Shown here piece after piece: positions 1 through 11,159 of a stretch of DNA of 64,000 nt (the stretch's first letter is position 1; the number at the start of each line of letters is the position of its first letter). Origin of the DNA: Marsupella aquatica (Eukaryota > Marchantiophyta); contig OZ316893.1 of the NCBI GenBank assembly GCA_973895155.1, forward strand, positions 18,910,001-18,974,000, read 5' to 3'. A program made the position numbers and the translations under genes. The notes below the pieces were generated by a model that searched no databases, was not told the DNA's origin, and saw only the letters and a list, made by a program, of their open reading frames with translations.

Positions 1-11
1 TTCTGTATTTG

Positions 12-326
12 AGTATTAACTTATATACAGGTCCCCATTGCCATGATGGCAAGTGGCTAGCCTGTGCCATTGCCATGTGGCATGTGGCATGTGGCTAGCC
101 TTGGCTCCCTTCCTCGTTGTAAGTCACAGTTGTAGGTCCTGGAGGGGCAAAAACACTTCATTTTTTGCTACACACTCCCCTCACAAAGATCCAACACTTT
201 GGCCTCATTTTTACTCGGGAAAATGCAGCGGGGAAGGGGAAGAGGGACAAAGGGGTGGTGGTGGGTTAAGGCTAGCCAGTAGCAACTTGCCACATGGCAA
301 TGGAAACATGTATACAAGTTAATACT
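12..326. mobile_element. Small foldback (MITE-like) element
   Basis: The two ends form an imperfect inverted repeat of about 50 bp. The left arm is at 12-62 (starts AGTATTAACTT, ends GGCTAGCC) and the right arm at 270-326 is its reverse complement with a few mismatches. The core contains a short GGCATGT reiteration and a G-rich stretch. There is no coding capacity, and no clear target-site duplication was seen. Interpreting it as a non-autonomous DNA element is inference from the arms alone. Confidence 0.5.
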
Positions 327-2190
327 AAGTTAGATACAAAATGGGGGCCGAGTTGGTAATTAATTTTATTTAGGGGCACATTAGTAATATTGGGTAGTTT
401 GGGGGACAGGTTAGTAAAAAAATGTTTGGAGGAAAGGAAAGGAAAGGAAATGCAAATGTAACAACAACAACATATGATGGGAGGGATGAGGGAAAAAGGT
501 GAGAAGATGGGTGCCATCAGCCAGTTTTTTTTTGTGAGGGAGGGGGGAGGGGGTACATGTTTGATCAACATTTTTCTATGCCCAGCATCTGGCTTACTCA
601 ACCCCCGCCTTAACCCTTCCCCACTCTGGATTAGCATCTGTCAACTAAGAGTTAACTCCAAGTCTTGTCCACTTCTTGTTAGACTCTCCCTATTACCCAT
701 TTCCACTGTTGATTCCCTATGGTACGTCAACTTTGACCTCATCCGGCAATGGATTTTGTGCACTCAAAGAAATTCTGCAATGACAAGAACACTTTTCCCT
801 TGGCTTTTCCACAATGATATGCTTTCTGCAACAACTCACTTTCCTCACCACCGAGTCCTCTTGGTAGCACGGAGCAGGGAAGGTTCAGCGATCGCCAACC
901 TCACCACCATTCAAAACTGGAACCTTCAAGTCAGGATGGAGGGCATGTTCCTGTCGCTTTGTCTAGCCACAACTGACTGCCCGGAGAGAGAAGTTGGTGG
1001 ATGACACTCAAATTTGGTGATAGGAGGCAGGGTGGGATTCTTTGTTTTGGATGGCAAAGCTGACAATGTTTGGCAACAAAACTTCTTCAATGCAACAATT
1101 CTGAGAGCACAGACTTAGTGACAATATGGGGCTAACAACAACAGGGCTGCAACAATAATTGTGCAACGACAGACATTTAATTGGGCTATAAAACATTTGG
1201 GCCTTACAAGACACTATAACAACAGTTCAGCAAAGTTGTTGATGTATAACAACATGCTCACAAAGACATGGTCATGGAATTTGGCTAGAAAGACACAAGG
1301 GCAATTTGGAAGACTAGAGCAGGTGCAATTTAGCAAAGTTTAGTTGCGGTAGTACAACATGGTTGCAACTATAATTGTACAATGCACCTAAATTGATTTG
1401 GGCTGAGAAGATGTAGGGCTACTTTACAAGACAGGGGTAACAACAATTCAGCAAAGTTTTGTTGACAAATTGAAAATCTGAGTCATTGAAAGTAAATGGG
1501 CACCTACACTTCTCTGCAAAAGATCATGGAGGTAATTTAGAGTTGAAAATTTGATTCCTATCTCAATCTTGGGGGTTTCATTTCCCTCAAAATGGCACAT
1601 CATGTGGGACGAAGTACATGGTTATTTTATTGGTTCTAAGGGAAGACTTAATAATTTTCTCAGAAAAACAACAGGGTCTTTTAAATCCAAATCCAAATTT
1701 GAGAGACATAAGAGTATTAGGCCTTTTAATCCAAATAAATATTACAACTTTATAGGGTTGATTTGTTTTATTCTTACATTTTAGGGGCTCCGAGACCTAA
1801 AAACATTGCAGGTGATAGAGAGACCTCCATAAAGTGAGACCCTCAAGATCTCAATCCTACGTGAATGGGGTGGGGTCACTTGGAAGCATATATGATGACA
1901 ACTATGTGCCAAAAGATTGGACCACCTTTTGGAGTCAAACAGAGTCAAGTTTCCTAATCATGGGGACAAAGAATCATTCTCATTGCTGATGCACAATTAT
2001 GTACAGTTAAAACAGAAAAGAGGTGGTACGTTCTTTACTCAACCTTGAACCATAAGCCTGAACTTTTAATCATAAATAGAATCTCCAAAATGCTTGTTGC
2101 TCAAATGCATGACTCCTAAGGCCAAATAGGATATCCATCCAAGCTCACAAACTCAAATGAGATTTTTCCCCACTTGGACAACCCCAGAAT
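327..2190. other. Intergenic, no gene recognised
   Basis: AT-rich sequence with only short open frames that have no recognisable domains. I see no RNA gene and no clear repeat structure. Confidence 0.5.
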
Positions 2191-2216
2191 AAGTGTGTGT
2201 GTGTGTGTGTGTGCGT
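2191..2216. repeat. (GT)n microsatellite
   Basis: About ten to eleven GT dinucleotides in a row, ending in GTGCGTGG. Simple sequence repeat in intergenic DNA. Confidence 0.9.
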
Positions 2217-4589
2217 GGAGGGGGTGGGGCATGCAGATGGAACAGGCCAAACAATGACTTCCGTAGTGCCTTTGTTGTGAAATTAAAGTTTTGTTTTTCC
2301 ATCAGATCCATGTCATAAATGGACAGGTATATCCCATGTAGGCTTAGAAACCATATCCCAAGCAAGATTGTTTGGCCTGGAAATCTAATCCAAGCCTAGA
2401 AGTGCGTATTTTCATAGATTTTTGAGCTAGGGAAGTTTTGGAAGCAAAGGTTTTAAGACAAAATATCTGGTTTCAACAAATGAAAATGTTTAGGGTTGAA
2501 GGAGAATTCATTTGAAGGAGTGAATTTATATATCTTGTTTTGGAGATGAGTGGGAATGGGATGCCCATCACAAACCTATTGCTCAAATAGAATTCTCACA
2601 TGAGATCTATGAAAAAATATGAATGACATGAATTTAGTGGTTGACATTGAGATAAAGAATTTTTGTACATCCTGTTTGAGTTGAAAGGCGTGGATGAAGA
2701 CCCTATTCAGCATCACAAAGTCAGAGAGGCAGAACTATTATGAACAGTTATGCTTCATAGATAACTCCATGCTGTTCATTGCTTGTATCAGGTATCAGTC
2801 GCTGTTTCCCACCTGTCTCTGCCCTCAACGCCTTTTTTTGACAACGGGTGTCTGTGGCCCTTCAACGGGCCCAGGCTTTCACCTTATTTAGTAGGGCTGA
2901 GGCAGTTGGTTTTAGGGCCTCACGTCAGGTTCCGCTTTGGGACCCTCCTTTGCAGTTTACTCCCGAGCTCTACCAGGCTTTTCAGTTCTCCGCTCAGTAG
3001 GGTATTAGCTTTCATGACTCCTTTCTAGGTTATTTTCGCGTTGGTTTTTGGGTTAGGGACCCCTTGGCATGTTTTTTCTTGGGGCCCTTTCCCCTCTTTT
3101 CCTCCCCCTTCAGTGGGTTGCTTTGCCTTTGGGATCTTTTGTCCCAGTTTGGCGTTTTTGCCCTTGTGCACTGTGTTATATATCAGTCGCTCACATCTGT
3201 TGTTTGTGTAGGAAACCTTCAGAACATTGACTCAGTGAGTGGGTTTTTCCCCCTAGAAATTCTCATTCCATGAGCCCTCGAGTGAAAAACTCCTTCAACC
3301 ACGTTAGCTGAGTAGAATTGTTTTTAGTGAGGTGAATCGGTGAGCTCAGCCAAGCTAATTTTCCAACTTGAAGAGGTTGTCGAGTAACAAAGTGACTGCG
3401 ATCATCGAGGTCAACTGATGGGAATACCTGATAGTTTCCTAACTCAAAGAGAGGGTAGCTGATGGGAGTACCTCGTAGAGTTTCCTAGCTCAACGAGACC
3501 CTGGCAGACCTTTCCCCTCTCTGTTAAACTAAGTTTTAGTTGACAGATACAAACAGCTAAACAAAGCGGACCCCACTGAACAGAATGGAAAAGGCCAACG
3601 CCGTGTGTGATCAGGTTATCAGGGAGCCAAAATGGGACGACAGTGCTTTACTGCTTTTGCAGGCGAAAAGGTATATTTTCAAGATCTCTCACCTGAGCCG
3701 TGGATTGATTTTTATCGACGGATCACTATTTCCGCGTTCTTTCTAAAAGGACGACAAGTGTACGGCCATAAATTATACTTCCTATGTCTTCATTAGCGGA
3801 CGCCCCAGATCTTGACAGGGGTCCTGCGCCATCGACGTCAAGCCCAAGGTACAAGTCTCTGTTGTAACAGTAGAATATTGACGGAAATTTGGCCTGAAAT
3901 AGAGGTACGGAACCTATTTCGTCTTTCTTGGAACTCAAACAAAGCCAGTCTCTGACCGAAGGGTCTTGCGCTATCTTCAAACAACTCTTGCACTGTCCCT
4001 CTTCTCCTACTGAACTCTTTCGCCAGTTCAACTGCTACCGACCATGCCGTCCATTCCTGTTCGGGACAGCCTGGGTAGAAGATCCGCCTTCCCGAGTTAC
4101 CCTTGCACCTCCATCGTTTACAGGGAAATATAAACAAGTATTTACTACAAGCTTTTCACGATTAAAAACTTTAATTATTTTTAGGAGATTCTGTTGGACT
4201 ACTTCGTTGGCTACTCCGTTTCACCCGTAATCACGGTTACCATATAGAACGTAAGTACGGTTATTTTGGCCTCTTATGTGTACACTCTCTGGGTTTTTGC
4301 ATTCACAGGGAATTTGCACTAATTTCTAAGTGCACTTTCTTTAATTTTGAATTTGTCATGTCTTGACAGTGTCCATAGACATTTACCGAGCCTCTGTCCC
4401 TTGTCACATTAGAGACTCTGTTACCTTGTGTTCCAGCTGGATTTTCTTGCATTCCATAGGACTCATCCCTACCCTGAACCTTATCTCCTGTAGAATAGTA
4501 ACATTAATTTCTACGAAGAACAGTACACACCTATCCATAAGAGTCAGCATAGGATCTATGCTCTTCCCCAGAAGTATGCACATATTTAT
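2217..4589. other. Intergenic, no gene recognised
   Basis: Contains a pyrimidine-rich stretch around 2800-3200. Both strands have short open frames without identifiable domains, for example around 3726-4137 on the minus strand. Nothing here can be supported as a gene. Confidence 0.45.
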
Positions 4590-4719
4590 ATTCCAAGTTA
4601 AAGTTAATGCTCCCTCACTTTCCCGGGGCACCTTATGTCCCAGTCCCCAATGCTGCTGCTCGCTCCAGCCCAAGTTTGGCAGAACCCAAACCAATACTCT
4701 ACGATTTAATTCATGTGCT

Positions 4720-4741
4720 CCCTAAAACCCTAAACCCTAAA
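4720..4741. repeat. Short interstitial telomere-type motif
   Basis: Two to three CCCTAAA units, one with an extra A, inside the left arm of the inverted-repeat element. The plant telomere unit is CCCTAAA/TTTAGGG. The run is too short to indicate a chromosome end. Confidence 0.7.
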
Positions 4742-4823
4742 CGCCATTACTTTGGGTTTATGTTTTGGCACCCATCACTTTGTCGGCCGCTCCGGCCCAA
4801 TTGACTTGTGCCATCAACTTTTT

Positions 4824-5340
4824 GGAAAGAAGTGTTGCCAAAACATAAAGCACAACTCCATAAAGAATAAGTATTTGGCACAACATAAACCAAGACTCTA
4901 TCAATCATGACTCTCACCAAAGTATTAGGCTCCCCTTGAACACTTATACTCTATTACAAAATAGGTATGACTCCATGGGAAAGAAGTGTTGCCAGAAAAT
5001 AAACCTTGACTCCATCAAGAAGAAGCATTTCACAAAAACATCAACCAAGACTCTAGAATCATGACTCTTAACCAAAATACTAGGTTGTGCCTAAACACTT
5101 AGATTCTCTTATCAAACAAGCATGACTCCCTTGGAAAGAAGTGTTGCCAAAACATTAATCACAACTCCATAGAGAATAAGTATTTGGCACAACATAAACC
5201 AAGACTCTATATAAATCATGACTCTTAACCAAAGTACTAGGCTTGCCCTGAACACTTAGACTCTGTTACAAAGTAAGTATAACTCTGTTGGAAAGAAGTG
5301 TTGCCAGAACATAAACCACGACTCCACAAGCAAGAAGTTG
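4824..5340. repeat. Tandem repeat, ~155-bp unit, ~3.3 copies
   Basis: The marker GGAAAGAAGTGTTGCC occurs at 4824, 4978, 5133 and 5290, so the unit is 154-157 bp. Each unit also carries similar CATGACTC and AACACTTA segments. It is satellite-like, lies inside the inverted-repeat element and shows no coding. Confidence 0.85.
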
Positions 5341-5546
5341 GTGACACAAACTTAAGTTGGTCCAACCGGAGCAAGCGAAGGCGCCAAAATAGAAACCCAA
5401 AGTTGATCAAGCCGGAGCGCATGAAAAAATGGTAGGATATTGGTTTATGTTTTGCCAAACTTGGGCTGGAGAGGGCAACAGCAATGGGGACTGGGACTGG
5501 CAGTGTAAGGCCCCAGGAAAATGAGGGAGCATTAACTTGACTTAGA

Positions 5547-6504
5547 TTTAACTCGAGTACATAGTTATAGAGAGTTTGTCACTAAAAAATGAAATCTGTG
5601 GGTCTTAATGCTGATCTATTCGTCTTTTTAGACCAGACCTAGTTGCACTTATAAGAGGTGCAAAAGGTAATGAGAGGAAAAGGGGAAAAATAGCACACCA
5701 AGCCAGTGTTTGCATATATGAAAATATGTACTTATGCAGAGGTTCCTCTATACCGAACCAGTCCGGGGTTGTACAGACTAACGAACGTGGTAACGGTCAG
5801 GTATAATTCGAGGTTGTCACAGTGCTTACATCTCACAGTCATCACTATAACCCTTCGGATATCTTCACTCAGCACCGTGTTCATTACAGCTTGCCACCGT
5901 AGAGTCATCGGTAGTCACCATGACGCCAGCGCGGAATTTTATTGCTAGAAACAATAGTTTTTTAATTTATAAACAATAACAAGAGGGGGCCAGATTGGAT
6001 ACGCCCCCAGACTGCGTGGAAGGGTCCAAGAGGGTCTCCAAGAGTAGAAGCGCGTCGGACCACCGCTTCAAGGGATCGCAAATTCAGAATCATCGTGCTG
6101 ACGCTGTATCCCACAACCTGTAGAGTACAGTCCCTGCAAATTCGAGCTCGGGTTCGAACTCGTAACTACCCGCCTGACCTCGAAGTGCAAGGGCACAATA
6201 ATGATGACATTCCCGGTGGAGAGGAGGGTTATTCGACGTGTGAATTAGTGCTAACGCTCGCCATGCGAATTCCCTTCGAAGTGGATTTAATACTCCGTGT
6301 CATGTTATTGTCAAGTAGACCCCATTAAAGTCCGAGAATTCGTACGGGAGTGCACTGACGTCGATAAGGTCGAGAATTATTTCGGTCGAGGGGCCGGAGG
6401 GCTGAGGGGCCAGACGACACGACGTGCTGCAGACTCCACCTCATACGATGCTGTCGTCTTCCTATAAGTGCACAATCTATAAGTGCAATAATTGGGCTAA
6501 TTGC
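5547..6504. other. Intergenic; GC-richer block, possible old retroelement remnant
   Basis: From about 5990 to 6430 the composition turns GC-richer than its neighbours, and it is bounded by AT-rich DNA. No protein domain is recognisable in any frame. It could be an eroded LTR or retroelement fragment, but I see no direct evidence for that. Confidence 0.3.
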
Positions 6505-6700
6505 AAGGCATCCCGTTTTTCCCGTATTCTACCCGGCCATTTTGCACTTGTCGCAATTTTTTAATTGTGAACGCTCTGTAAGGTTTCATGCACATTTAGA
6601 GAAGGCATCCCGTTCTGCCCTTTTTTTACCTCACCATTTTGCACTTTCCTGCATTTTGTTAAGTGAAAACCCTCTGCAAGGTTTCATGCACACTTATCAT
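6505..6700. repeat. Tandem duplication, ~97-bp unit, 2 copies
   Basis: AAGGCATCCCGTT starts at 6505 and again at 6602. Both copies share CCATTTTGCACTT and AAGGTTTCATGCACA in the same order. Non-coding. Confidence 0.8.
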
Positions 6701-6712
6701 AGAATTCCTTTT

Positions 6713-6907
6713 ACTTAAACCACACCTGCCCTGTAGCTCTCATTCTAAAGAGTACAAGTTCAGAAATGGGCTTTGAGCTCCACAAAAGGTGCTGACTGCA
6801 ATTTTTTTTTTTGACAAATACTTCACAAAAGGTGCTAGTGTTACACCTTTTATGGTGAGTAGTGAGACATGGAATGAGGCTTTTATAGTGGCAGGTGTGG
6901 TTTAAGT
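6713..6907. mobile_element. MITE-like element with perfect 18-bp TIRs
   Basis: ACTTAAACCACACCTGCC at 6713-6730 is the exact reverse complement of 6890-6907. The 195-bp element is non-coding and carries an internal direct repeat of CACAAAAGGTGCT. A rearranged relative lies at 23258-23600. Class assignment beyond 'short TIR element' is not possible by eye. Confidence 0.65.
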
Positions 6908-7012
6908 GAAAGTAATATTTATGTAGAGTAAATTAAACTTTATACTTATGAGATAGGGGTCAGGTGTAAGGGTGAGATGCAGAATTTTGGAGGGAAATCA
7001 ATTGTTTGCACT

Positions 7013-7070
7013 TATGCCTTTGTTTGGGGAGAGTGCACTATGAGAGGGACACTCCCCAAACAAAGCCATA
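7013..7070. repeat. Strong hairpin, ~23-bp arms
   Basis: Arms at 7013-7035 and 7048-7070 are reverse complements except for two mismatches (core CTTTGTTTGGGGAG). The loop is 12 bases. It may be the centre of a foldback element, because AAGTT/AACTT-type sequences flank it. No function is evident. Confidence 0.7.
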
Positions 7071-7249
7071 GGTGTGTAAGTTCTACAGTTATGCACAGTT
7101 GTACACTCTTGTGTGCAAATCTATAAGTTACCAATCCTTTTCATTTCTTATCCACAAGTGTACAACTCTGCATGACTCTAGAACTTTTTTTTGGCCTTGA
7201 AAATCTAAAACAGGCCCATGTAACATAGGATAGACTTCCTGCTCTAGAG

Positions 7250-7577
7250 TATGCATTTTTATATAGGGCAGCCACAAGGGGATGATACCCAGGGATTTGA
7301 CATGGACCCAAACCAGGAGGGAGAGAGAATTAAGTCAGAACCCCAAAGCAGCCAGCCTGGGGCTGAGGGGATAATCAATACTCTCATCACTACACCCCAC
7401 CCACACACTCACACATACTCTCCACATCCCTTGGGCTGAGTAGATAATCAATACTCCCACCACTACACCCCATCCACACACTCACATATACTCTCCACAC
7501 CCCTTGCGTGTGGAGGGAAGATTGAACCTGGGATCTCTCGGTTTTAGGCTCATCCTCTGGCAACTGACCAAAGCCAA
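7250..7577 (-). mobile_element. tRNA-derived SINE-like copy
   Basis: Read on the minus strand, 7577-7516 resembles a degraded tRNA. An A-box-like TGGTCAGTTG is followed about 35 bases later by a B-box-like GGTTCAATC and then an acceptor-like segment. Downstream (7510-7250) is a body that includes a 73-bp tandem duplication. This is the usual order of a Pol III SINE: tRNA head, then an unrelated body. No terminal tail or target-site duplication was established. Confidence 0.45.
7360..7505. repeat. Tandem duplication, ~73-bp unit
   Basis: GGGCTGAG followed by GATAATCAATACTC starts at about 7360 and again at 7433. Both copies continue through CACTACACCCC and CACACACTCACA to TACTCTCCACA. It lies in the body of the SINE-like copy. 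Confidence 0.8.
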
Positions 7578-9618
7578 TTGGCTATGACTCTGGAACTTTT
7601 GGAAAACTCCACCAAAAAAACCAAATTGGCTATCTTGCAAAGTGTAAACTGCCATGGGTACCTCCAGTCAACACCCTAGACCTTGAACAGTTTTTAGTAT
7701 TGGGGCCAACAAGTAAGATTTATGAGTTGGTATAAATTTTGACATGCCGCCTAGATTGCATCATCTCAAGTCTATCAGGACAAGAATAACAATTCTCAAG
7801 AAGGAAAGTTTTGAGAGATATACTTCATGGACCCCTAAATTGAAAAATGTTACTTGAATGATCCCTTTTAAGTTTTGGGTAAGTTTATTTACAGTTTGGA
7901 TCACTCATGGTCCATCAAGTAATAGCACTTTTCATTTTGGGGCTATATCAAGTATATATGTCACTTTTCATTTTGCGGGTACATCAAGTAAATCTCTCGG
8001 ACAGCTTCAAAGGAAATAACTATGCGCGAGTGTCGTTCCCGAACAAGGACACGATATGAGGGTGAAATGGGTTTAGAGCACCGGGAAAGAAAGTTTGACC
8101 AGGGATGGTATCCTTTGCGGTCACCTCTCTGTTCGTTGTTTCCCCCGTCTAATCCACGCTGAAGAATTCCGCGCCACAAATCCTCGTTGGCAGGCCGGAT
8201 TACGTGGGCGCTGTTGCTGCATTGATTTCTTTGTGGAGATCGAAACGCCGTCTGATGCTATCAGGCTGACTGAAGAAAACCAGCAAGGTCTGCATCTAGG
8301 GTTGAGGAACAGAGGTAGAGTTCCAGCCATGAAAGAGGTCTGGCTGGGCGAGAGTAAGGAATGCGTTGGCAATTGCGAGAAAGGTCGGGATTACTATTAG
8401 ACGGTCGCCGGTTCTACCATTCAGGCCTGTCACACAATTGATTGGAACGTCGTATAATCTCGTGCAGATTGGGCTTAGAGTTCTTGTCCATTCCATCGAC
8501 GGTGGGCTTTACAGCTGAGCTTGTGGACATTGTTCCCTCCGCACACGTTATACAGGGTGGATAGGATGGGAAATCATTGGCATCGGAGGTTGTAATCGGC
8601 TCCAATGAGTAATGAAATTGTCTGGTGCACGTGAATTAGGCCGTCCAGGGTGCGCAAGAGTTGACTCCGTGGTGTAATCCGCTTTTGGAAGGGAGGCGAT
8701 TTTTTTGTGTGGATCATGCAGAAGGTCTGCCTCAGGTTTTGGTGGACACACAATCAGAGGAGCGGAGATTGCCATTTGAGGGGGTTGGTTGTTCAGGTCT
8801 TTAGGCTGTCAATCTAGACAGGAATATCTGTTTTGGAAACTGGCAAATAATATTCAAGAAGAAGATGGAGACGTTGTTGCTTAAGTTTCTTCAAGTTGGA
8901 CGGGAGTGGACGCCCTGGATTGTGGTTCATCATGGAGAGGCTGTGAAACCACTTGAATTATGCTCTGAGGGTTGGTTGATTGTCCTCTGAGGGCAACTAG
9001 ACTATACCATTGAAATTTTTGCCAGCTTGTCGCCGTAAATCACATTTGCATGACTGCGTGACGATAACCGGAATACCGTTAGCCTCTCTGCGACGCGAAC
9101 AATTTCGATTCCTCCCGAATCCTCCTTTTTAGTACACCCATCGTCGATGAAACTATTTTACAAGCAGCAATGGGTTCCTTCCGCGCCGGAGAAGAGTCCT
9201 TGACAGTGCATTCTTCTTAGAGTTCTATTAGCTCTTTGCATCGTCCGGGAAATGTTCCTTAAGCCGAGTCTCACTATCAAATTCCTCACAAGGAGGGGTA
9301 TAGTGAAGCCTTCCGTTTCCCGTTCGAGAGTGCAATGCTAGGTTGAGTGAAGGGCTATAGAGTCTAATGAGGGATGGTAATTGGTACAATGGTGAGCTGT
9401 TGCTTTCCTCTTCTATCTGCAAACCGACTTGAATCAATCTAGTCTCGTCTCGAGATAGGAATATCTCAAAGTGCATGTCAGCTAGTCGTAGGTTTGGCCA
9501 TAAAGTGGAGTTGGGGTGTCTCAAGTGTCAAAACCATAGTAGAAGGGTCACTTAGTTGGTGGCATAGGCCGGCTTTTTCTCACCAAGAAACCAGCTCCAG
9601 AGGAAATTTTTGGTCGAG
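7578..9618. other. Upstream region of the PITP gene
   Basis: Two kilobases without a recognisable protein. The stretch from about 8000 is GC-richer and has short open frames on both strands with no known domain. It may include the promoter and 5' leader of the PITP gene. No TATA box or leader intron could be assigned with confidence. Confidence 0.4.
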
Positions 9619-11136
9619 ATGGTTGCCATATGGGAGTACCGGATAGTTCTACCATTCACCGTGGAGGAGTACAAGATAGCACAACTGTACATGGTTGCGA
9701 AGTACAGTGCCAGTGAGAGCAACGAGGACAATGGAGACGGGGTCGAGGTTTTGAAGAATGAGCCGTTCGAAGATGGCGATCTTAAAGGGCAATACACCCA
9801 CAAGCTCTACCATTTAGCTAGCAAGCTTCCCGGTTGGTTAGTATCCCTCATGCCCAAGAAAGCACTGACACTTGACGAAGAGGCCTGGAATGCGTACCCA
9901 AATTGCACCACGATTCTCAAGTGTCCATTCTTCAATAAATTTCGTCTCATTTTGCAGACAACCCATCTTGCAGACCGGGGAACTACGGAGAACGCCCTGA
10001 GTTTGGACGGAAAGACTCTAAAGAAGCGACACGTTGATTTCATTGACATAGCTACGGACCCCGTTGAAGCATATGTCGAGGAAGAAGATCCCTCCACGTT
10101 TAAGTCCAAGAGGACAGGCAGGGGGCCATTGCTAGAAGGCTGGACCCAGAAGTGTGAGCCTGTCATGTGTGCTTACAAGTGTGTGACAGTGGACGTTCCA
10201 TATTGGGGATTTGGCTCTCAGGTCGAGAAATTTATTTCGAAGAATGCGCAGCGCAAAATTCTACTGGAAGGTCATCGGAAGTGCTTCTGCTGGCTGGATG
10301 AGTGGCATGGGCTCACCATGGAAGATATAAGAAGAATGGAATACGAGACAACAGAGGCGATGGCAAGAGCTCGACAAATTGCTCTGAGGAGATTTGAACG
10401 AGAGGATGAGACTGACCTCTGCGGTGCTCTGGAAGGTTTAATGGAGGAGGAAATGGGCCCAGCTAATGTAGGTAGTCAAGAGGATCAACCATTGACACCT
10501 AGGCTAAGCATTCAGATACCAAAATCAAAATCGAGCACCCCGTATTCGAGGTCCAGTACTCCGAGGAGCGCTAGAGATTTTGGTGGCAGTCCGAGCCTGT
10601 TAAGGCGGCCCAGCCTCGTGGGGCCATCCATAGCACTTGGGATTGCAACTCTTTCAGCGTCAGATGTCGATGACTTCAGCCTTGGAGGCTCTGCACCTCC
10701 TGTGCCACTCAGGGAATGGGGCTCCCTAGCTTCCCAGAAGCAGAAGCAGAAAGAAATTGAGAAGGATCTCGAGAAAGATCAACATGCACAAGACTCGGAG
10801 AATGCACTAGTTAGAAACGGATCTTGTGAGTCTTTCAATTCCGTGCATTCCAACAGTGGGACAGGAGGAGATTCGAGTGTTAATGTCTTGGAGGAAACCC
10901 CAGATGCAGCTAAGTATTGCGTGGATGTACTTGATCGAGCCATCAACTGGACCAAGCAAAGGGCAAAGACCAGTCCGGGTGGTAGTAAGGCCACGGGTAA
11001 AATCACTCCTCTGCGCCCTGCTTCTGCAAGTTCTGCAGTGGGTCGACAAGGAGCAAAAGATGTGGAGCATTGTGTTGGGGTACTTGCAAATGCTCTATCC
11101 GTTGTCAGAAAGCGGCCAGTGAAAGTAACACAATAA
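9619..11136 (+). CDS. Phosphatidylinositol transfer protein (class I, START-like) with long C-terminal tail
   Basis: The 505-residue protein has residues 1 to about 260 that align along the whole PITP alpha/beta fold. Visible landmarks are EYRIVLP at the N terminus, GQYTHKLYHL, EAWNAYP, KSKRTGRGPL, MCAYKCVTV and FCWLDEW...LTMEDIRRME. The four inositol-contact positions of mammalian PITP alpha (T59, K61, E86, N90) are present here as T60, K62, E87 and N91. The membrane-inserting Trp pair is YW (195-196) instead of WW. The family exchanges PI and PC between membranes; cytosolic action is inferred. Residues 280-505 are a Ser/Pro-rich, probably disordered tail that ends in two similar CVxVLxxA motifs. 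There are no introns. The start is the first ATG of the frame; a TTG three codons upstream is not needed. Confidence 0.93.
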   Translation: MVAIWEYRIVLPFTVEEYKIAQLYMVAKYSASESNEDNGDGVEVLKNEPFEDGDLKGQYTHKLYHLASKLPGWLVSLMPKKALTLDEEAWNAYPNCTTILKCPFFNKFRLILQTTHLADRGTTENALSLDGKTLKKRHVDFIDIATDPVEAYVEEEDPSTFKSKRTGRGPLLEGWTQKCEPVMCAYKCVTVDVPYWGFGSQVEKFISKNAQRKILLEGHRKCFCWLDEWHGLTMEDIRRMEYETTEAMARARQIALRRFEREDETDLCGALEGLMEEEMGPANVGSQEDQPLTPRLSIQIPKSKSSTPYSRSSTPRSARDFGGSPSLLRRPSLVGPSIALGIATLSASDVDDFSLGGSAPPVPLREWGSLASQKQKQKEIEKDLEKDQHAQDSENALVRNGSCESFNSVHSNSGTGGDSSVNVLEETPDAAKYCVDVLDRAINWTKQRAKTSPGGSKATGKITPLRPASASSAVGRQGAKDVEHCVGVLANALSVVRKRPVKVTQ

Positions 11137-11159
11137 CCCATAACCGTTAACAGAACTTA

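Larger units (their letters stand above)
4590..5546. mobile_element. Long-TIR element with internal 155-bp tandem repeats
   Basis: The sequence at about 4598-4690 (TTAATGCTCCCTCACTTTCC onward) recurs in reverse complement at about 5448-5540. The similarity continues inward, with gaps, to about 4830 on the left and 5330 on the right, giving arms of roughly 200 bp. Between the arms lie about 3.3 tandem units of about 155 bp. The non-coding body and long degenerate inverted arms suggest a non-autonomous, Mutator-like or foldback element; this is inference. No target-site duplication was identified by eye. Confidence 0.6.

Noticed and set aside
272-637. 121-codon minus-strand frame
   Set aside because: It overlaps the inverted-repeat element and low-complexity sequence, with no domain and no start context.
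4720-4741. Telomere or chromosome end
   Set aside because: Only two to three CCCTAAA units are present and unique sequence lies on both sides.
6130-6180. Possible tRNA T-arm (GGTTCGAACTC)
   Set aside because: No matching D-arm, anticodon stem or acceptor stem could be arranged around it.
10779-11141. Minus-strand open frame opposite the PITP tail
   Set aside because: It is a shadow of the PITP coding strand; the plus strand has clear domain similarity and this frame has none.
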